Shown here piece by piece: positions 1 through 12,171 of a stretch of 64,000 nucleotides of DNA. The notes under the pieces were generated by a model. That model had not been told where the DNA came from and searched no databases. It was given only the letters and a program-made list of their open reading frames with translations. The position numbers and the translations under genes are program-made. The DNA is from Hirudo medicinalis (taxonomy: Eukaryota > Annelida > Clitellata > Hirudinida > Hirudinidae). The stretch's first letter is position 1. Every line of letters begins with the position of its first letter. The stretch is taken from contig MPNW01000291.1 in assembly GCA_011800805.1 (NCBI GenBank), forward strand, positions 1 through 64,000. The letters run 5' to 3'.

Positions 1-321
1 TGTGAAGTTGTAGGCTTATGTGAAGTAACCAATAAAACTGATTTAAAAGCCTCTTAATTACTAATTAATTATACTTTAATTAGTAAAATGTCACTCAAAA
101 ATGTCATTCCTATTCATTCTTCCTTTAGGCTGGCTATAAAGTAAAAGTTAGTCAATGATTTGCAAAGAAATTCTCAATTTATTGTAGCTAAAATTCAAAA
201 CTTGTGACAAAATTTCTAAATCGTCTAAATGAGGCAATAACTCTTCGAGGCGCGATTAATAATCTCGCATGGTTAATAACCATTGGTTATGATGCACTAC
301 AAACAACATTTTTAAGCAGCA

Positions 322-830
322 TTAATGTCTCCACGTACCGATGCCATGCTCCATAGCGTAACCATCTGGAAACAATTTGAAACTTTTCAAAGCTTTGTAA
401 GCAAATTCAAGTAATTATTTTAAACCGACCATAAGCCAAATTATCAGCTTCTCCATCCAATTCATAGAGATTATTAAGGTTTGAAACAAGTTCTTCCTCA
501 ACTGTTGGCATCTCGGAACTAGCCACACTTTCGTGCAAATTACTTGAAACTTAATTAAAATAACTAAATAAATAAATATTGAGAAATCAGATATAAAATA
601 AAACGCTCCTAAACAAATCAGTGATTACCTATCAAAAGAAGCGAAAGGAACTGATAGTCCAGTTCGAAATGAAATAAGTTATTATTTAAACGAACATTTT
701 TTTTTGGTCTTATATCGAAATTGTGATTGCAATAAGTTTATTATTGCATAATATAGCCAATAATGTTCAAAGCAATTTGTTGATCCTTTTGAGCTTTCCT
801 GATCTCGGCTTTAAAACAAATTTGTATTGC
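322..830 (-). CDS. Possible terminal exons of the upstream minus-strand gene
   Basis: Two coding-like stretches lie 3' of the repeat-protein exons. One, about 830-745, reads AIQICFKAEIRKAQKDQQIA and ends at TAA; it would join the 1117 exon in phase 1. The other, about 540-425, reads NLHESVASSEMPTVEEELVS and onward. It can splice through a TATG|GTCGGT donor and a CAG acceptor near 373 to a last exon ending HGIGTWRH-stop at 322. They may be alternative ends of the same gene or part of a separate one. No family was recognised. Confidence 0.3.
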
Positions 831-1116
831 TGTCCGAATGGTGAAAAACATGAATTATCGCTGATGTAGATGTCAACAAAAATGAATTAAAATTATTTTT
901 TATAAATTACTATTGGAGTTTCCTGCCAAAAGTCAATTTATTCCTTCGAAGTTACGATGTCAAATGCTTTGAATCCATCTTAATTAATTTACATAAAGAC
1001 CAGAAAACTAAAGAACATGGCAGTATCTTTAAGCAATTGAAATTCTTAAGATTTTAAAACACGACGTCATTAAACTCGTGCTGTAAATAAAATAAAATAT
1101 TGTTACTAATTATAAT

Positions 1117-3392
1117 AATTACTACCCTCATAATCAGTAGATCTTAAATCATTTGAAATCGTGGCCTCTGTTGGCAAAGTACTGGACATATCAGCCACTG
1201 ATAGATAATTTTCGACCATTTCTGAAGTATCGTCGAAGATATCTTGCATTTCATTGGCATCTTTTAGTTCACGATTTGAATGACTTGATGAGAAGCTAGC
1301 AGTTGAGTGATCATTACTAAACACGGAAAAATGAAATTGGGACATTCCATCTTCATTCAGCACCGACAAGAAATCATAAATATCTTGAAATTAAGAATTT
1401 GAGATGGCAAAAGTTCAGCAAAATAAAACCAACCATCGCTTCTTTTTAATTCGCTATTTATTAAAACATCATCTGTAGCCGATTAAATTATTTTGTTGTT
1501 ATTATTATTATTCAAAAAAATAATATTTAATCAAATGAACTTCGCTTAAGTGTTTCAACCTTCATCTTCAATGGGAAATGTGGCGGCATCTTCTTCTGAA
1601 GTCTTTGCTACAATCAATTTAAGTATCATGCAAAGTACAATTTAATATATATTTTTTCAATCAAATTAAATGTATTATATTTAAAATATTTTTTACACTA
1701 AATATCTTGAGCAAATCCTATTGGTAGCCAACCGGAGCATCTATCATCTACATGAGCACATGATTGTTCTATATAACCTGACATGTAATCACTTTTTATT
1801 TCGCATTTCTCAAAACGAAAAAGAAACGTATAAGTTTAAATCAACAGACTGTTAAATCACTGGCGTCTCTTATTTGTTTATCGACCTCATAATACTCAGA
1901 TGATCAGATGTTGAAACCAATCCAACATTACAGAAACCTTTTGCTTCAACACAACAAGTAGTTTTGCCGACTACTTAGCCTTGGACAGCTTTTTAGAAAT
2001 GCCAAATTTGTTATCAAATTCGAGTAATTAACTTAACAGAACATTACATTGCTTAATAGGCATGATTTTCAAAAAATACTTAAGTACTTTAACAAGCGAA
2101 TAACGTACGTATAGGATATCTGCAATAAACCACTTTGGTCCATGGGTGCTCATCCAGCCATATCCAACTGAACTTTCTCGACCATAAATTTGATTTGTCC
2201 AAGTAATGCAGAATCTTCGAATCATTTTCACCGTTTAATATCAGTCGTTTGGGTATTGTCAAATCATAAGAAACTGGATGGCTCCAGTAAGCGTCGTAAA
2301 AGTTTTTCCATTGCCAAGATTCAGAAGCTCCGTGTCTTGTTGCTCCAACAGTGTCAATGCACTTCCAATCGGGAGGAATGTTGTTGTTTGACCCCTCGGT
2401 ACTTATTTCGTCGCTATCAGAAAATACAGTAAATGAATACCGTGGTTCTTTGGGGCTCGCCGCGTTACTATCTTTCTTGGATGAATGTATTCCGCTGATA
2501 TCAACCAATATGGAAAGCATTTCAGCATTCCTATCGATCAATCCTTTGAAGATCCTTAAACTGGATGTTTCTTGAAAGCTTCCTAAATCACCCCTGGGTT
2601 TTAAGCTAGCAGGCAATAATGAAACCCAGGCCCCATCTTGAAACATCCTTATGTCACCTTGACCAATTACTGTCATTCCTGGAAGTTCACATGCAAGATT
2701 TTAAACACTCTCAGGTTTTTTTAAGTATTAAATTGTGACTAGTTTTAAAACAATCAGAGCATAATTTAACAAAAATCAAGCAAACATTACTTATTTTTCC
2801 ATGTGGTACCCATGGATTGAAAGACTTAGTTTCCCATGCGTTACCTTAACAAAATTATTAAAAGTTTAAGATAAATTGCGCCCAACATTCATAGTGTCAT
2901 TCCAGTTGAATTTACCTGCTTGATTCAAACAATAAGCATTGCAACAACGAACACCACGAGGCCAAATAAACTGAGCAGTTGCCGAAAAATTCATAATCTG
3001 TTGTGTTTTTTCTGCAACTTTTGTGCTATTATTCCATCTATCATTTTTTAATGTAAATTCGGGGTAAAGCCATAATTTTTCTTCTTTTTTTGTCAGGGCT
3101 GCTTTACACTTCCAGCTTCAAATGTAGTTTATACAACTTATTTCAAAACTAAACTGTCATCCTGATTCGAAATTAAATTTGCCGTGCACCTTTTGTCAGT
3201 CTTGATAAGACCGTCCGTTGATGATACAATAAATGCTCTTTCCGGATTATTTTTTATCTCAATTGAGATAAAAGAAACATTTTCGGGAATGATAGTCAGG
3301 TAAACATCAGCACTTAAACGATCTAAATGTTCAACCAAATAACCATCGAAATATATTTTTATTAGGCCTTTGCTCTTCAAATAAAATTCTGC
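1117..3392 (-). CDS. Secreted/surface-type protein with two galactose-binding-like WIW...VYCR repeats (multi-exon)
   Basis: I recognise a repeat type, not a named gene. Exon 3392-3138 reads like the beta-rich start of a repeat seen in many invertebrate extracellular proteins (an IYFDGYLVEHL strand, then STDGLIKTDKRCTA). Exon ~3110-2930 continues it (FSATAQFIWPRG, then VRCCNAYCL). Exon ~2680-2089 carries a second, better copy: PPDWKC, ESWQWKNFYDAYWS, then KFSWIWLDEHPWTKVVYCR. Exon 1610-1557 (KTSEEDAATFPIED) joins exon ~1390-1117 in frame through a GA(A)G|AT aspartate codon; that exon (DIYDFLSVLNEDG onward) is acidic and Ser-rich. A short Cys-containing piece near 1780 (SCAHVDDRCSGW) may be a ShKT-like fragment. 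The start codon and signal peptide were not located. Repeat identity is moderately sure; the exon chain is approximate. Confidence 0.5.
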
Positions 3393-3869
3393 AATTCATA
3401 ACCTCTATTAATAAAAGAACAACTTTTCAACTGCAGAAAATATTGCAAAACCCCGATATTTCGCCTTAGTGAGAACTGCAACTAGGACTTTGAACGCTAA
3501 AACTCGCAGAAAAAACATCATTGAACGCTTTCATTAAATTTGAATTTGGCAAAGATGTTACATCTTGCAAAGATTCTGCCAGAATCATTAATTTCAAATA
3601 ATGCGAGTATTATTTTGTCAGATTTATATAGCCTTAACAAATATATTCAAATTAAATATTACATTTTTGTTTTATCAAAGCTTAATTTCGAACGAACGGC
3701 GAATATACTTCAAAAATTTGAAAAAAAAATTAAGTTATTAAGGAAAGAATTTTCATGTTGTTTTTTTCTTGTTAAAAATTCTGTTATGCTAAAAATCGGC
3801 AAACTTCAGAGAACCAAACATATCTCGACTTCAAACTTTTGTGAAAGCTATCTTAATTTTTAAAAATAA

Positions 3870-4358
3870 TGCTCACATATTTTTCCTCTCTGGTGCTAAC
3901 GACTAGGAAGATCATTAACTTATTTAAGCAAGACCTGTCTCACCGCTTGTCTTGTCCGATTCATCAAATTATGCTAAGGATAATAATAAATTAGTTAAAA
4001 TAATTATTTCTACCACTTCTCACTGCTTGTCGGATTTGAAATCGGTAGTTCTCTAAAGCTAATTATAAATTTTGCAATAAGGAGAAAAATCAAATGGTTG
4101 GTCAAACAAAAATGAAAAATTTTTTAATGTTTAAAATTATTGTTTGATATTAGATGATTTACAAATATACGATTTTTATAAATAATTTTCTTTCTATCCG
4201 GTCTGAAATCATTTCAATTTTAAATTACTAATAGAATTTAATAATATTACGCGATTTATTTTTAATAATGTAATTATTGATTCATTTTGTTCACTAAACA
4301 CTAAATGATAAATATCATTCATGCTGAAGATTTCTCACTTTTAAAAATAAAGATAAAA
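3870..4358. other. Intergenic, AT-rich, nothing recognised
   Basis: AT-rich spacer before the prefoldin gene. The 107-codon open frame just upstream (3540-3863) is low complexity, with no family resemblance and no splice context, so I do not call it a gene. Confidence 0.5.
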
Positions 4359-5054
4359 ATGGCCGAGACGGTTCAGAAGAAGCTGGCATCGGAGATCGAG
4401 AAATTTAATGGCTTCCAAAAAGGTAAAAACATGGGATGTTAATTTAGAAGCTGAATATTATCATTTACTTTGGACTAGAAATCTCTGCATGCGTTTTTAA
4501 ACTTTTTAACGGACTACACAGCATGTAAGTTTTGTGGCTGTTTCATTTACTGTAATTTTTTCAGATTTTCAAAAGTATGTTTCATTGAGGCAGCAGTTAG
4601 AAGCCCAGCTCACGGAAAATAATATGGTCCTTGATGTAAGTTTTTGTGGCCTTTTAAATAAGCCTCAGGATAACCTAACCAAGCATTATTAATGACAGAA
4701 AAAAGTTGCATCCTATTATTAATTAAAACACAGGAACTGAAGCTTTTAGGTGATGATTCATCAGTTTACAAACTTATTGGTCCAGCACTTATTAAACAAG
4801 ATTTGGTCGAAGCTAAGCAGAATGTTGAAAAAAGAATAGCTTACATCAATGATGAAATGTTAGTGCCTTGTTTTCTTTTTAGAGTAAGTAATATCAAGAA
4901 ATAAATGGTATCTAGGTAAAAGATATAAATTGCCTTACTTCAACTCTGTTGCAGAAAGAGATATGAGGGCCATTTGAAAGAAGTTGAAGGCAAACAGGAT
5001 GCTCATAGGGAAATTATTGCAAAACTCCAGTCCCAACTTAACTCTAAAGCTTAA
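4359..5054 (+). CDS. PFDN6: Prefoldin subunit 6
   Basis: Beta-type subunit of the hexameric prefoldin co-chaperone, which binds nascent actin and tubulin in the cytosol and hands them to the CCT chaperonin. Four exons join cleanly: 4359-4422, 4565-4635, 4734-4858 and 4955-5054, giving 119 residues. The N-terminal coiled coil starts MAETVQKKLASEIEKF. The family signature LRQQLEAQLTENN is followed by the beta-hairpin region (VYKLIGPALIKQDLVEAK) and the C-terminal coiled coil (KRYEGHLKEVEGKQ). The isoleucine codon AT|A split between exons 3 and 4 restores the family's EIKRYE motif, which confirms the intron. Length matches the usual 120-130 residues. Another chaperone-pathway gene, CCT4, lies 38 kb away; I see no sign that they are linked. 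Confidence 0.95.
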
Positions 5055-5439
5055 ATTTTTGTGGCATTTGCATTGAATTAAAATTTTTCATTTTTAAAAG
5101 AACCTGGCTTAAATGATTCTTGTGCAGGTAGCAATTTTTGAGGTTCGGTACTTGTTGATTCAAGAACATGTAGAGTGAAAGGAAAAGCTGTAGCCTGCCT
5201 GAAATCTTATGTGACTAATCGTAAAGCGGTGAATATAATATGGTGAATTCTCAGTTGTACAATGGAGTAAAAAGCTGTGGATTAGCAGGATATCAATAAT
5301 ATGATGAGGGTATTGACTTACTTCGATTATTTAATCAGTAATTGTGTTAAGAATTTAATAAAAACTAAAATAGAATTTATTATTGAAGTTCTCAGATGTT
5401 TAATGTCAAACTCTGAATATAGTGCACTGATTGATTAGT

Positions 5440-5640
5440 TGTTAGCCAACACAGGATTTGAATCCTGGTGCGGGGGCCCTGCCTAATCATCTAGCTATGC
5501 AACAGACGTTAGTAAACAATTAACTTTTGGTTGTGTAATCTTGTAGCGACGTCGTGGGGAAAGCAGAAATTCTGAGGGAATCTCGGGATGGCTTAGCCAA
5601 GTTTTGCCACTCCCCGGAGACACTTAAAATGAGTTACATG
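5440..5640 (-). repeat. tRNA-derived SINE or tRNA pseudogene
   Basis: On the minus strand this reads as a shortened tRNA: an A-box-like TAGCTAGATGATTAGG, a B-box GGATTCAAATCC and a 3' acceptor-like TGTGTTGGC. The anticodon arm is too short for a functional tRNA. The adjoining moderately GC-rich block up to about 5640 (CCGGGGAGTGG and so on) may be the rest of a SINE. The Pol III boxes are seen directly; membership of a family is inferred. Confidence 0.45.
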
Positions 5641-5810
5641 CCGCTTGTGTGATAATGTGGTTGATTTTCAGTATTCTAAAATTTTCTAGTTATAATTAGG
5701 TATGTCAGTCATATTATCTAAATTAATTGTTTGTGAGTGAATAAAATTTTATCGACTGTCGTCGATTTTCAACTTTGTCATTCCACCGGTTGGTTGAGTT
5801 CTCGCCTAAA

Positions 5811-6130
5811 TACAAAATGAGTCATTTAAACTGTCTGCCTTACAAACAGAAAACACTGTTTTATTGATTCTGCTTTTATCATTTTTATTATTTTCGAACT
5901 CAGTTATCCTTGTCCCCTCCTTGAGCGGCATTTCCTCCATTTGGTTGTCTCCAAGCTTGTGGGTCTCCAAAGTGGAAGGGGCTGCAATTTATAAGTCTCA
6001 AATTTGCATTAGCCTTATATGTTTTCAAATTAATTCACTTGTTTTATATCTCACAAATTGATATAATGCAAAGCAGCTCCCAATTACAGGCACATTTCTA
6101 ACGTTGCGACACACCAGATCCTCCTGAAAT
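5811..6130 (-). CDS. Possible small two-exon gene, unrecognised
   Basis: Minus-strand coding-like exons. About 6127-6055 follows a TATTTCAG acceptor and reads EDLVCRNVRNVPVIGSCFA. About 5985-5811 follows ATTGCAG and reads STLETHKLGDNQMEEMPLK onward to a TAG after NDSFCI. I could not join them to a start codon; a candidate ATG near 6213 goes out of frame. No family was recognised. It could be a pseudogene. Confidence 0.25.
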
Positions 6131-6259
6131 AACATCACTTTTATGGTTTCCTTATGCTAATCAGAAAATTCTCAAAAGCGATAAACTTACCTAAGTTCCC
6201 GCGACATCAATCAATTCGGTCTTACGATTGGCCTTAACTTTAATCGAAACTTAAACGAA

Positions 6260-7001
6260 GAATACCAAAATTTAATAGTGCAATCAAACTTTATAAACTA
6301 TTTTACAAAGTTATATATTGTTTACTGACTCATTTCCTTCTTATAGCATAGGCAAAAAATTTCCTAAAGCTTTTCTACATCGTTCTCCTCTCTTTGAAAA
6401 CAACAGGTCTGGCCAAGAATATCGCGTCCCATATTAGTTGTAGTTGTATTTACTAAATTTTATTAACTGTGCAACTATTATCTATTAGTGGTTCAGCGCT
6501 CCATCAGTTGGAATGAGATACGGAGGATGTCTCCATATCGATTGGCCTTCGTGTCGCCGTGAGACTTTAGTCAATAACCATGTAATGGGTGATGTACTGT
6601 AGATGGTTTAAGTAGGGTAATAACATACAGGGACACCTGCCTGATCAACGTGTGTGCCTTGAGTGGGACTTCGATAAATGAAATGCAATGTTTACCATCA
6701 TTTTTATTTTTAATAAAAATTATTTTAAATTAATTTTAATAATTACACAAACATTTAGTTTTAATATTTCAACAATATTCGATTAATTTTAATACACTTG
6801 GTAAACAATATTTATATCATTTTTACTGTTTATTAAAACTCACTTGAGATTTGATTAATCGCCCTTACAAAGTTTTTGTTTTTCATTTTTCTAATTCGTA
6901 TGTTGAAGTGTTAAAATCGTAAATATAAAATATCAGTTTGAATATTTGTTATTCAGAACACAAATGACTCCAGAAAATTATGAATCAATAACTCCAGATT
7001 G
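6260..7001. other. Intergenic
   Basis: AT-rich spacer with one more GC-rich block at about 6490-6660 (TTCAGCGCTCCATCAGTTGG), which looks like an unclassified repeat. I see no open frame with coding character. Confidence 0.4.
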
Positions 7002-7330
7002 TTAAAGCTGTATGGGCTCGTACTCTTCCCTTCTTCTTTTGCCAAACCTTGTGTTTAAAAGAATATATGTAGTATATTATACAATATTATACTGCTTAAT
7101 GTAATTACATCACAATATTAGATATATTCTAACCTGGGTCGGCCAAGCAGCAGATAGTAATCGTTCAGGGCCTTAATGTAGCTTTTCATCTGTTCAACAC
7201 TGGTGAAAACGGCTGGTCTCTCAGGAGGTTCCAGGAATCCGGCTTTGTCAGAATCTATGCTTGCCAGCACCATGCTCACTGCCAGAACGAGGTGGAATAC
7301 CAGCGCTAACCTTTTGGAGATTATTGCCAT
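7002..7330 (-). CDS. NPF: Neuropeptide F (NPY family) precursor
   Basis: Secreted prohormone, 80 residues, two coding exons: 7330-7134 and 7047-7002. Residues 1-23 form a signal peptide with a hydrophobic core (LALVFHLVLAVSMVLA). The mature peptide follows, with the family's polyproline-like stretch (FLEPPERPAVFTS), an amphipathic helix (MKSYIKALNDYYLLLGRPR) and RF-amide end RPRF-GKR: Gly as amide donor and KR as cleavage site, then a nine-residue flanking tail. The intron splits the penultimate Arg codon (AG|G), the position known for NPY/NPF genes across Bilateria; without splicing the frame reads RPRLEYI-stop. In animals NPF acts through NPY-type GPCRs in feeding and reproduction. The upstream in-frame ATG at 7465 would bury the signal peptide, so the start at 7330 is preferred. 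Confidence 0.93.
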
Positions 7331-7469
7331 TTCGCACGGCGTGTATCTTATAGTATAAATGAAGTATTTAAAATAGTAATTAGTTAGTAAATATTTCGCT
7401 TCAGCCGAAAAAGCGCAACCGATCCACACCACCGCTGTTTCCGACTTAAATAGGAATAGATTCAAAAGA

Positions 7470-8110
7470 ACGCAATACGGGTCCTGTCAAGAACATGCTT
7501 TGACTTTCGATGCTTACAATAGCCGAGAATAGCCAGTTAATTTGTAGTCCAACAACCAAAAAAGGCTTTATAGTATCGAAAACACCAGTGGACATTACCA
7601 AATATTTAATTTAAGAGACAGGGAGCTGTCTCTGCACAACAGTTGTCTTAACTCAAACACGATTTCAAAAACCCTTAGCCAGCGGCAGACTGGACCAACT
7701 TATATCAATGATTTATTTAAGATTGAAGTTTTTCAGAGAGTGATAAATGAAATTACAACCAGCAAAACTGAGAGATTTTCAAATTACTAAGTTATAATTA
7801 GAAATACTACATGATTTTATCCAATAAAGTTCAAAGATATGTATCAATGGTGTACCTGCTGATCTTGTTGGCAATTATCATAATGACCTGAGAGTGGAAT
7901 TAGAAGATTTCATAAAAAAAAAAAACTTTGAAAAGCTTTCAAGGCTTATAAGCGATGAATTTTTGGATGATTCTGTAGATAGTGATGACACTACTTTGGT
8001 AACTGTTGCATGCTGCAGTTGATTATTTTTATGAGAAAGAACGGTTTTGAAGATGATATCAAATGCACGATCGCAGATCAGCGGAAGATTTTGTTTGCGC
8101 TAGGGCTTCT
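7470..8110. other. Intergenic, possible decayed element
   Basis: Mostly spacer. About 7880-8110 is more coding-like, with broken reading (VELEDFIKKKNFEKLSRLIS then stops), and probably belongs to the decayed element just downstream. Confidence 0.3.
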
Positions 8111-9180
8111 CACATCTCTGCAAAAATAGATGTCAAGAGCCCAGGAGAATCATTCTTGCAGAGGCAAAGGACTGGGTCTTCGCTGTCGACATAGAAGGGA
8201 TGAGGCGCTACCACCAGATGCTGATAGAAAGTAGCAGGAGGTCGGTCATGGTGCTCATGTCGCCGTCGACGGATGCCATCATTCTGGTGGAGCTGAAGGT
8301 AACGTGGGAAAACAGACTTGAATATAGCAATGCTCTTAAAGCGGAAAAGCATTCAGATCTGTCGACAGACATGGAAGCGAAATGTTATAGGACAGATCTC
8401 TTCGCCATCGAGGTTGGCGCAAGGGGCATAGTCGGCTCATGCTTTTCTCACCAGGATTGGATTGTCTAACCAAGAAAGAACAAAGGCTATGACGAGGAAG
8501 TCTGAGACTGTAGAAGCGGCTTCAATTTTGATCTGACACATGAGAATCCAGAAGAAGCCATCCGAAACCACTACAGGAAAGCCGGAGTAAGCCGTAGATC
8601 TCCGGTATCAATGATCAATGAAACGATGGGCCAACTCCTTGGCCGAAAGATGCGGTATTGTCAGGAGAAATAGGCCGACTGCGGGCATGAAAATCACTAT
8701 CGACTGTGCTCCAAACGAAGTCGAATTGTCCATTGTCGAATACTGAAAACTTCTATATTCCGACTACAGCTACAAAGAAAATATAGGCCCCAGTCTGCAT
8801 TTGATATTACTCGGCGTGAAGAAGCCACCGAAAGCTCTCATGGCCACTGTAGGCAACGCAATCGAAGTTTCCCAGCTTCCAAGCAATTCGGTAAGCAGTA
8901 TAAAGAAGCCAGTGAGAGCTTCGTTCCTGGCAGTAGCGATCGGGCAACGATAAGAAGGCCAATGAAAGTTTCTCATAACCGAAGCTAGCAATGGGTCCAA
9001 AAGGTAAAAACCGACAGGGATTCAGGCTGATTGCGAACTGCTCCCCCCTAAAACAATTTATGAGAATCATAGGCCCGCTGGGATGTGGGGTTACTCCTCT
9101 GAGAATCCCTGTTGCTAAGCTTCGAGGCGAAATATCAAGAAACTATATGAATAAAGGATTTCACTCTATACCGTAAACTA
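8110..9180 (+). mobile_element. Decayed transposable-element ORF with PD-(D/E)XK-like nuclease region
   Basis: About 8140-8470 translates, with a frame break, to AEAKDWVFAVDIEG, then MLIESSRRSVMVLMSPSTDA, then ILVELKVTWENRLEYSNALK and FAIEVGARGIVG. The order matches a domain common in animal retroelement ORFs (...VELTVPWE.R...A...K...VEVG.RG). ELK may be the catalytic (D/E)XK. Downstream to about 9180 there are repeated degenerate segments with stop codons and no intact frame. The composition is GC-richer than the flanks, which suits insertion and decay. The element class is not certain. Confidence 0.5.
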
Positions 9181-9650
9181 TTTATATGCTAATGCCAAAT
9201 GCTGGTAACTTTTTTCAATATTATAAGGCTTGTCAATTCAAATAATACTACACTTGTAACACCGACTTAAACATTTATTCGCTCTGCAGCATATTTCATA
9301 ACAATTTTATTATGGATACAATTATATCGCAAATCAAATACATTTATATTAGTAGACACTGTGCAGAACAAATAAAAAATAACTTTGATGCACGAGTACC
9401 ACCCTCACACCGACATTTAACTGTAAGGATTTACCAGTCCACACCACTCATAGCCAGTCTTTTATAATCACTAGAACTTACAATTACATTCCCAAACGCA
9501 TCTAGGTCTGATTGTCTGATCACATCCCAATAAAGACATTTGTGACAAGTCCCAGATTAGTATTTACCAATCAAAACGTTTAACTAAGTGCAACATATAA
9601 AATGAAAGAAAAATAATATGTAAGCCATTGTCAACGATAAATTGCATGAT
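9180..9650. other. Spacer and NASP 3' region
   Basis: AT-rich sequence between the decayed element and the NASP stop codon. Nothing else is recognised. Confidence 0.4.
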
Positions 9651-11564
9651 TTATGCTTGAGGTTCAGAACTTTCCAAAGTTTTGGCAGACTCTTCTGTTT
9701 CAGCTGTTTCATCAACCTTAAACTTCTTGCTGTTGCTGTGGTCATCCACATCAGATTTTCGCTGCAATTGTAACACTTTATTATTGCATTTCCATGACAA
9801 CAACCCTGCAATCAATTACCTTTTTCCTGATTAAATGTGTAATGACATTTGTAGAACTTCCTCCCTGGTTAAACAATACTTATGTTGAAATTGCACTTCA
9901 GTAAGAGTTAACACTCATAACAACCTCTGCAGATGCTCCTGTTTCACTGGCAAACCCATCACCACTCTCTTCTTGCATTTTGATGTTATTCATCTCCTCA
10001 CAACAATCTTGAACCTGAAATTTTAACTCAAATTATGTTGCCAGAACTTTAACTCAATCCATCCAAAAAAACCTTGTTCTTTATATCAGGAACCAGAGAG
10101 TTAAGACTTTCAATTTCTGCTTTTAATTCCTCAATTTCCTTCTCAAATTCACCAGTTGCTCGTTTGTCTTGCAAATGTTGCTGGCAGTTCTTGATCCTGG
10201 TCTCAATAACCTCCAAGGCCTCCTCATAGTTAGCTTTAGACAAGTCATAGAGCATTTATATCCATAAGCCAAACCCAACTGATATGAAACTTCAGCAAAT
10301 CGTCTGTCATCAGCAGAGAGAGCCTTTTTGAGAAGATCTTTGCATTTCAAATAGTCTTCAATGGCAGAATCATAAGTTTCTGAAAGCATAAAACAAAATT
10401 TTTGTATTTGTTCATTTAAATTCAATAGTTTCAATCAAGATTTAATCTTGTCTCACCAGATTCAACTCCCACTTCCCCCAACTTCAGAAGACAATCTGCC
10501 TGTTTGAGCTGTATATCTTTCAACTCATTGGACTCACTCACTTTATTATTCAGATGCTCATATTCCCTACAAAACATCCATCATTAAATCTTATAAACAC
10601 TCACTAAATCTAAATAACCTACTTCTCATAAATTGTTCGAGCCAACTCCAGAACTTCCCATGCCAATTGGAGAGTTCCAACTTCTGCGCCTTCCTCTGTA
10701 TTGTCCTCGGCAGTTTCTTCCGAATCATCTTCAGCATCCTCAGCTTCATCAGCAGTATCAACTCCTCCCACTGCTTCGTCTTCACCAGAGTTCTCCTTGT
10801 CTTGATCCTCTGCTACGGCTTCCTCTTCTTGGGTGACATTCTCTTTTAAATATTTAAATTTAGAAATGAAACAATTATATGAAACTTGTGAGAGAAAATG
10901 ATTATATGAAACCTGTGGGCTCAACATCCTTTTTGTCATCTCCAACCATGGCTTCAATTATTTCCTCACTGATTTTCTCCTTCTCCTCTGCTATAAAATA
11001 CAAAAGGCACATTGCAAACATTGAATATCCTTGTCAGAGTTGATCACAAAAGTAATATAGAATCATTATCAATAAATTCAAATGCAATAAAGTCTATTAA
11101 CTTACCAGTTGTGCAATCTTCCTCTACAAATGTGTCTTCGCCTGGTACATTTTCCTCTGGCAAGGAATCATTTTCTTCACCCACAGCCTTCTCAGCAACT
11201 AACATTAAAGTCATTACGTTAGGCTCATTTAAAAAAAAAACCCATTTATCTACTTACTGCCTTGAAGAGCGTTTCCCAGGACTCCATTTTCTATCCTAGA
11301 TTGTTCGAGCAGTGCACTCCCATATCCAAACAATGACTCGGCACACTCATATGAAGTCTCGCCAAATTTTTGCGACCTGTCAATAACAGAGAACATGAAT
11401 AGCGACGATTAAAAATATCATACATCGCTGACTTACAGTGCATCGCACGCTTGTTGAAAATCATATACGGCCTTCTGAATATTTTTGACTCTGAGATTCT
11501 TCCATCCTTCACTAACAAGCGCATTAATCTCTACAGTGGCTTTGTCAACCCCTTCCAATTCCAT
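9651..11564 (-). CDS. NASP: NASP-like histone H1/H3 chaperone (SHNi-TPR protein)
   Basis: Nuclear histone chaperone that holds soluble H3-H4 and linker H1. The start (11564) gives [20 protein letters not shown], the first TPR helix. Exon 11376 on continues TPR1 with [20 protein letters not shown] and the family signature [11 protein letters not shown]. An acidic insert follows in several exons (about 11185-10760, rich in E, D, T). Then come [17 protein letters not shown], the SHNi-TPR repeats ([40 protein letters not shown]), a coiled-coil segment ([20 protein letters not shown]) and a C-terminal basic patch (SKKFKVDE) that could be an NLS, ending SEPQA-stop at 9651. Exon 1 ends at 11437, and the leucine codon is completed in exon 2. 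Domain order and the acidic interruption match vertebrate NASP. Confidence 0.92.
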
Positions 11565-12171
11565 CTTTAGGTACTAAATAAAGCAAACCGGAGGAAACCG
11601 AACTCAACAAAGTAAAATAAGAAATTGCCGCGAATACACTTACTGAGTGAGATTGTGAGTAACATGTAAATCCTCTAAAAACAAAAAAATAATTAAATCA
11701 ATATTTACGTGTTTTATTTAAATTTTAAAATATTTGTTTAAAATTATGAACATTATAAATATCATTAGTCGTAACTGCTTATCTATCTACTAACAATTAA
11801 ATAATTTCTATTGTTAAATGCTTAAAAATATTAAGAAATTGTTGACATGAATAACATCATCCTTAGCATTTTGGCGCAAATTTTCCACCCGGTTGCCATT
11901 TTGTCAATTGATAGCTTCCTCGATTTGCCGCGATAAAGGATTTGATTTGTTTTTTTTTTGTTGATCAGGCTGCATTAGGGTCGACGAGACTGCGTTTAGT
12001 TCACGTTTTGTCGAAGGTATGCGTGACTAGACGCATACTCGTCTACAAAAGTAGCCCTTAACACGTGTAGTTAATCGTCAAAATAATTTTCCGGCTTTGT
12101 GAGACTCAACGGACCCTAAGTCATTGTTCCGTGAACTTTGCGTTGACGCACTGGGGTCATGTCGAATTATT
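11565..12171. promoter_or_regulatory. NASP upstream region
   Basis: Presumed promoter side of NASP. It contains a perfect 7-bp inverted repeat with a short loop near 12017 (TATGCGT-gactag-ACGCATA). No TATA box or factor site can be assigned with confidence. Confidence 0.3.

Noticed and set aside
3540..3863. 107-codon plus-strand frame
   Set aside because: Low-complexity Lys/Leu/Ile content in AT-rich DNA, no splice context and no family resemblance.
5440..5510. A functional tRNA gene on the minus strand
   Set aside because: A and B boxes are present, but the anticodon arm is too short and the acceptor stem does not pair well.
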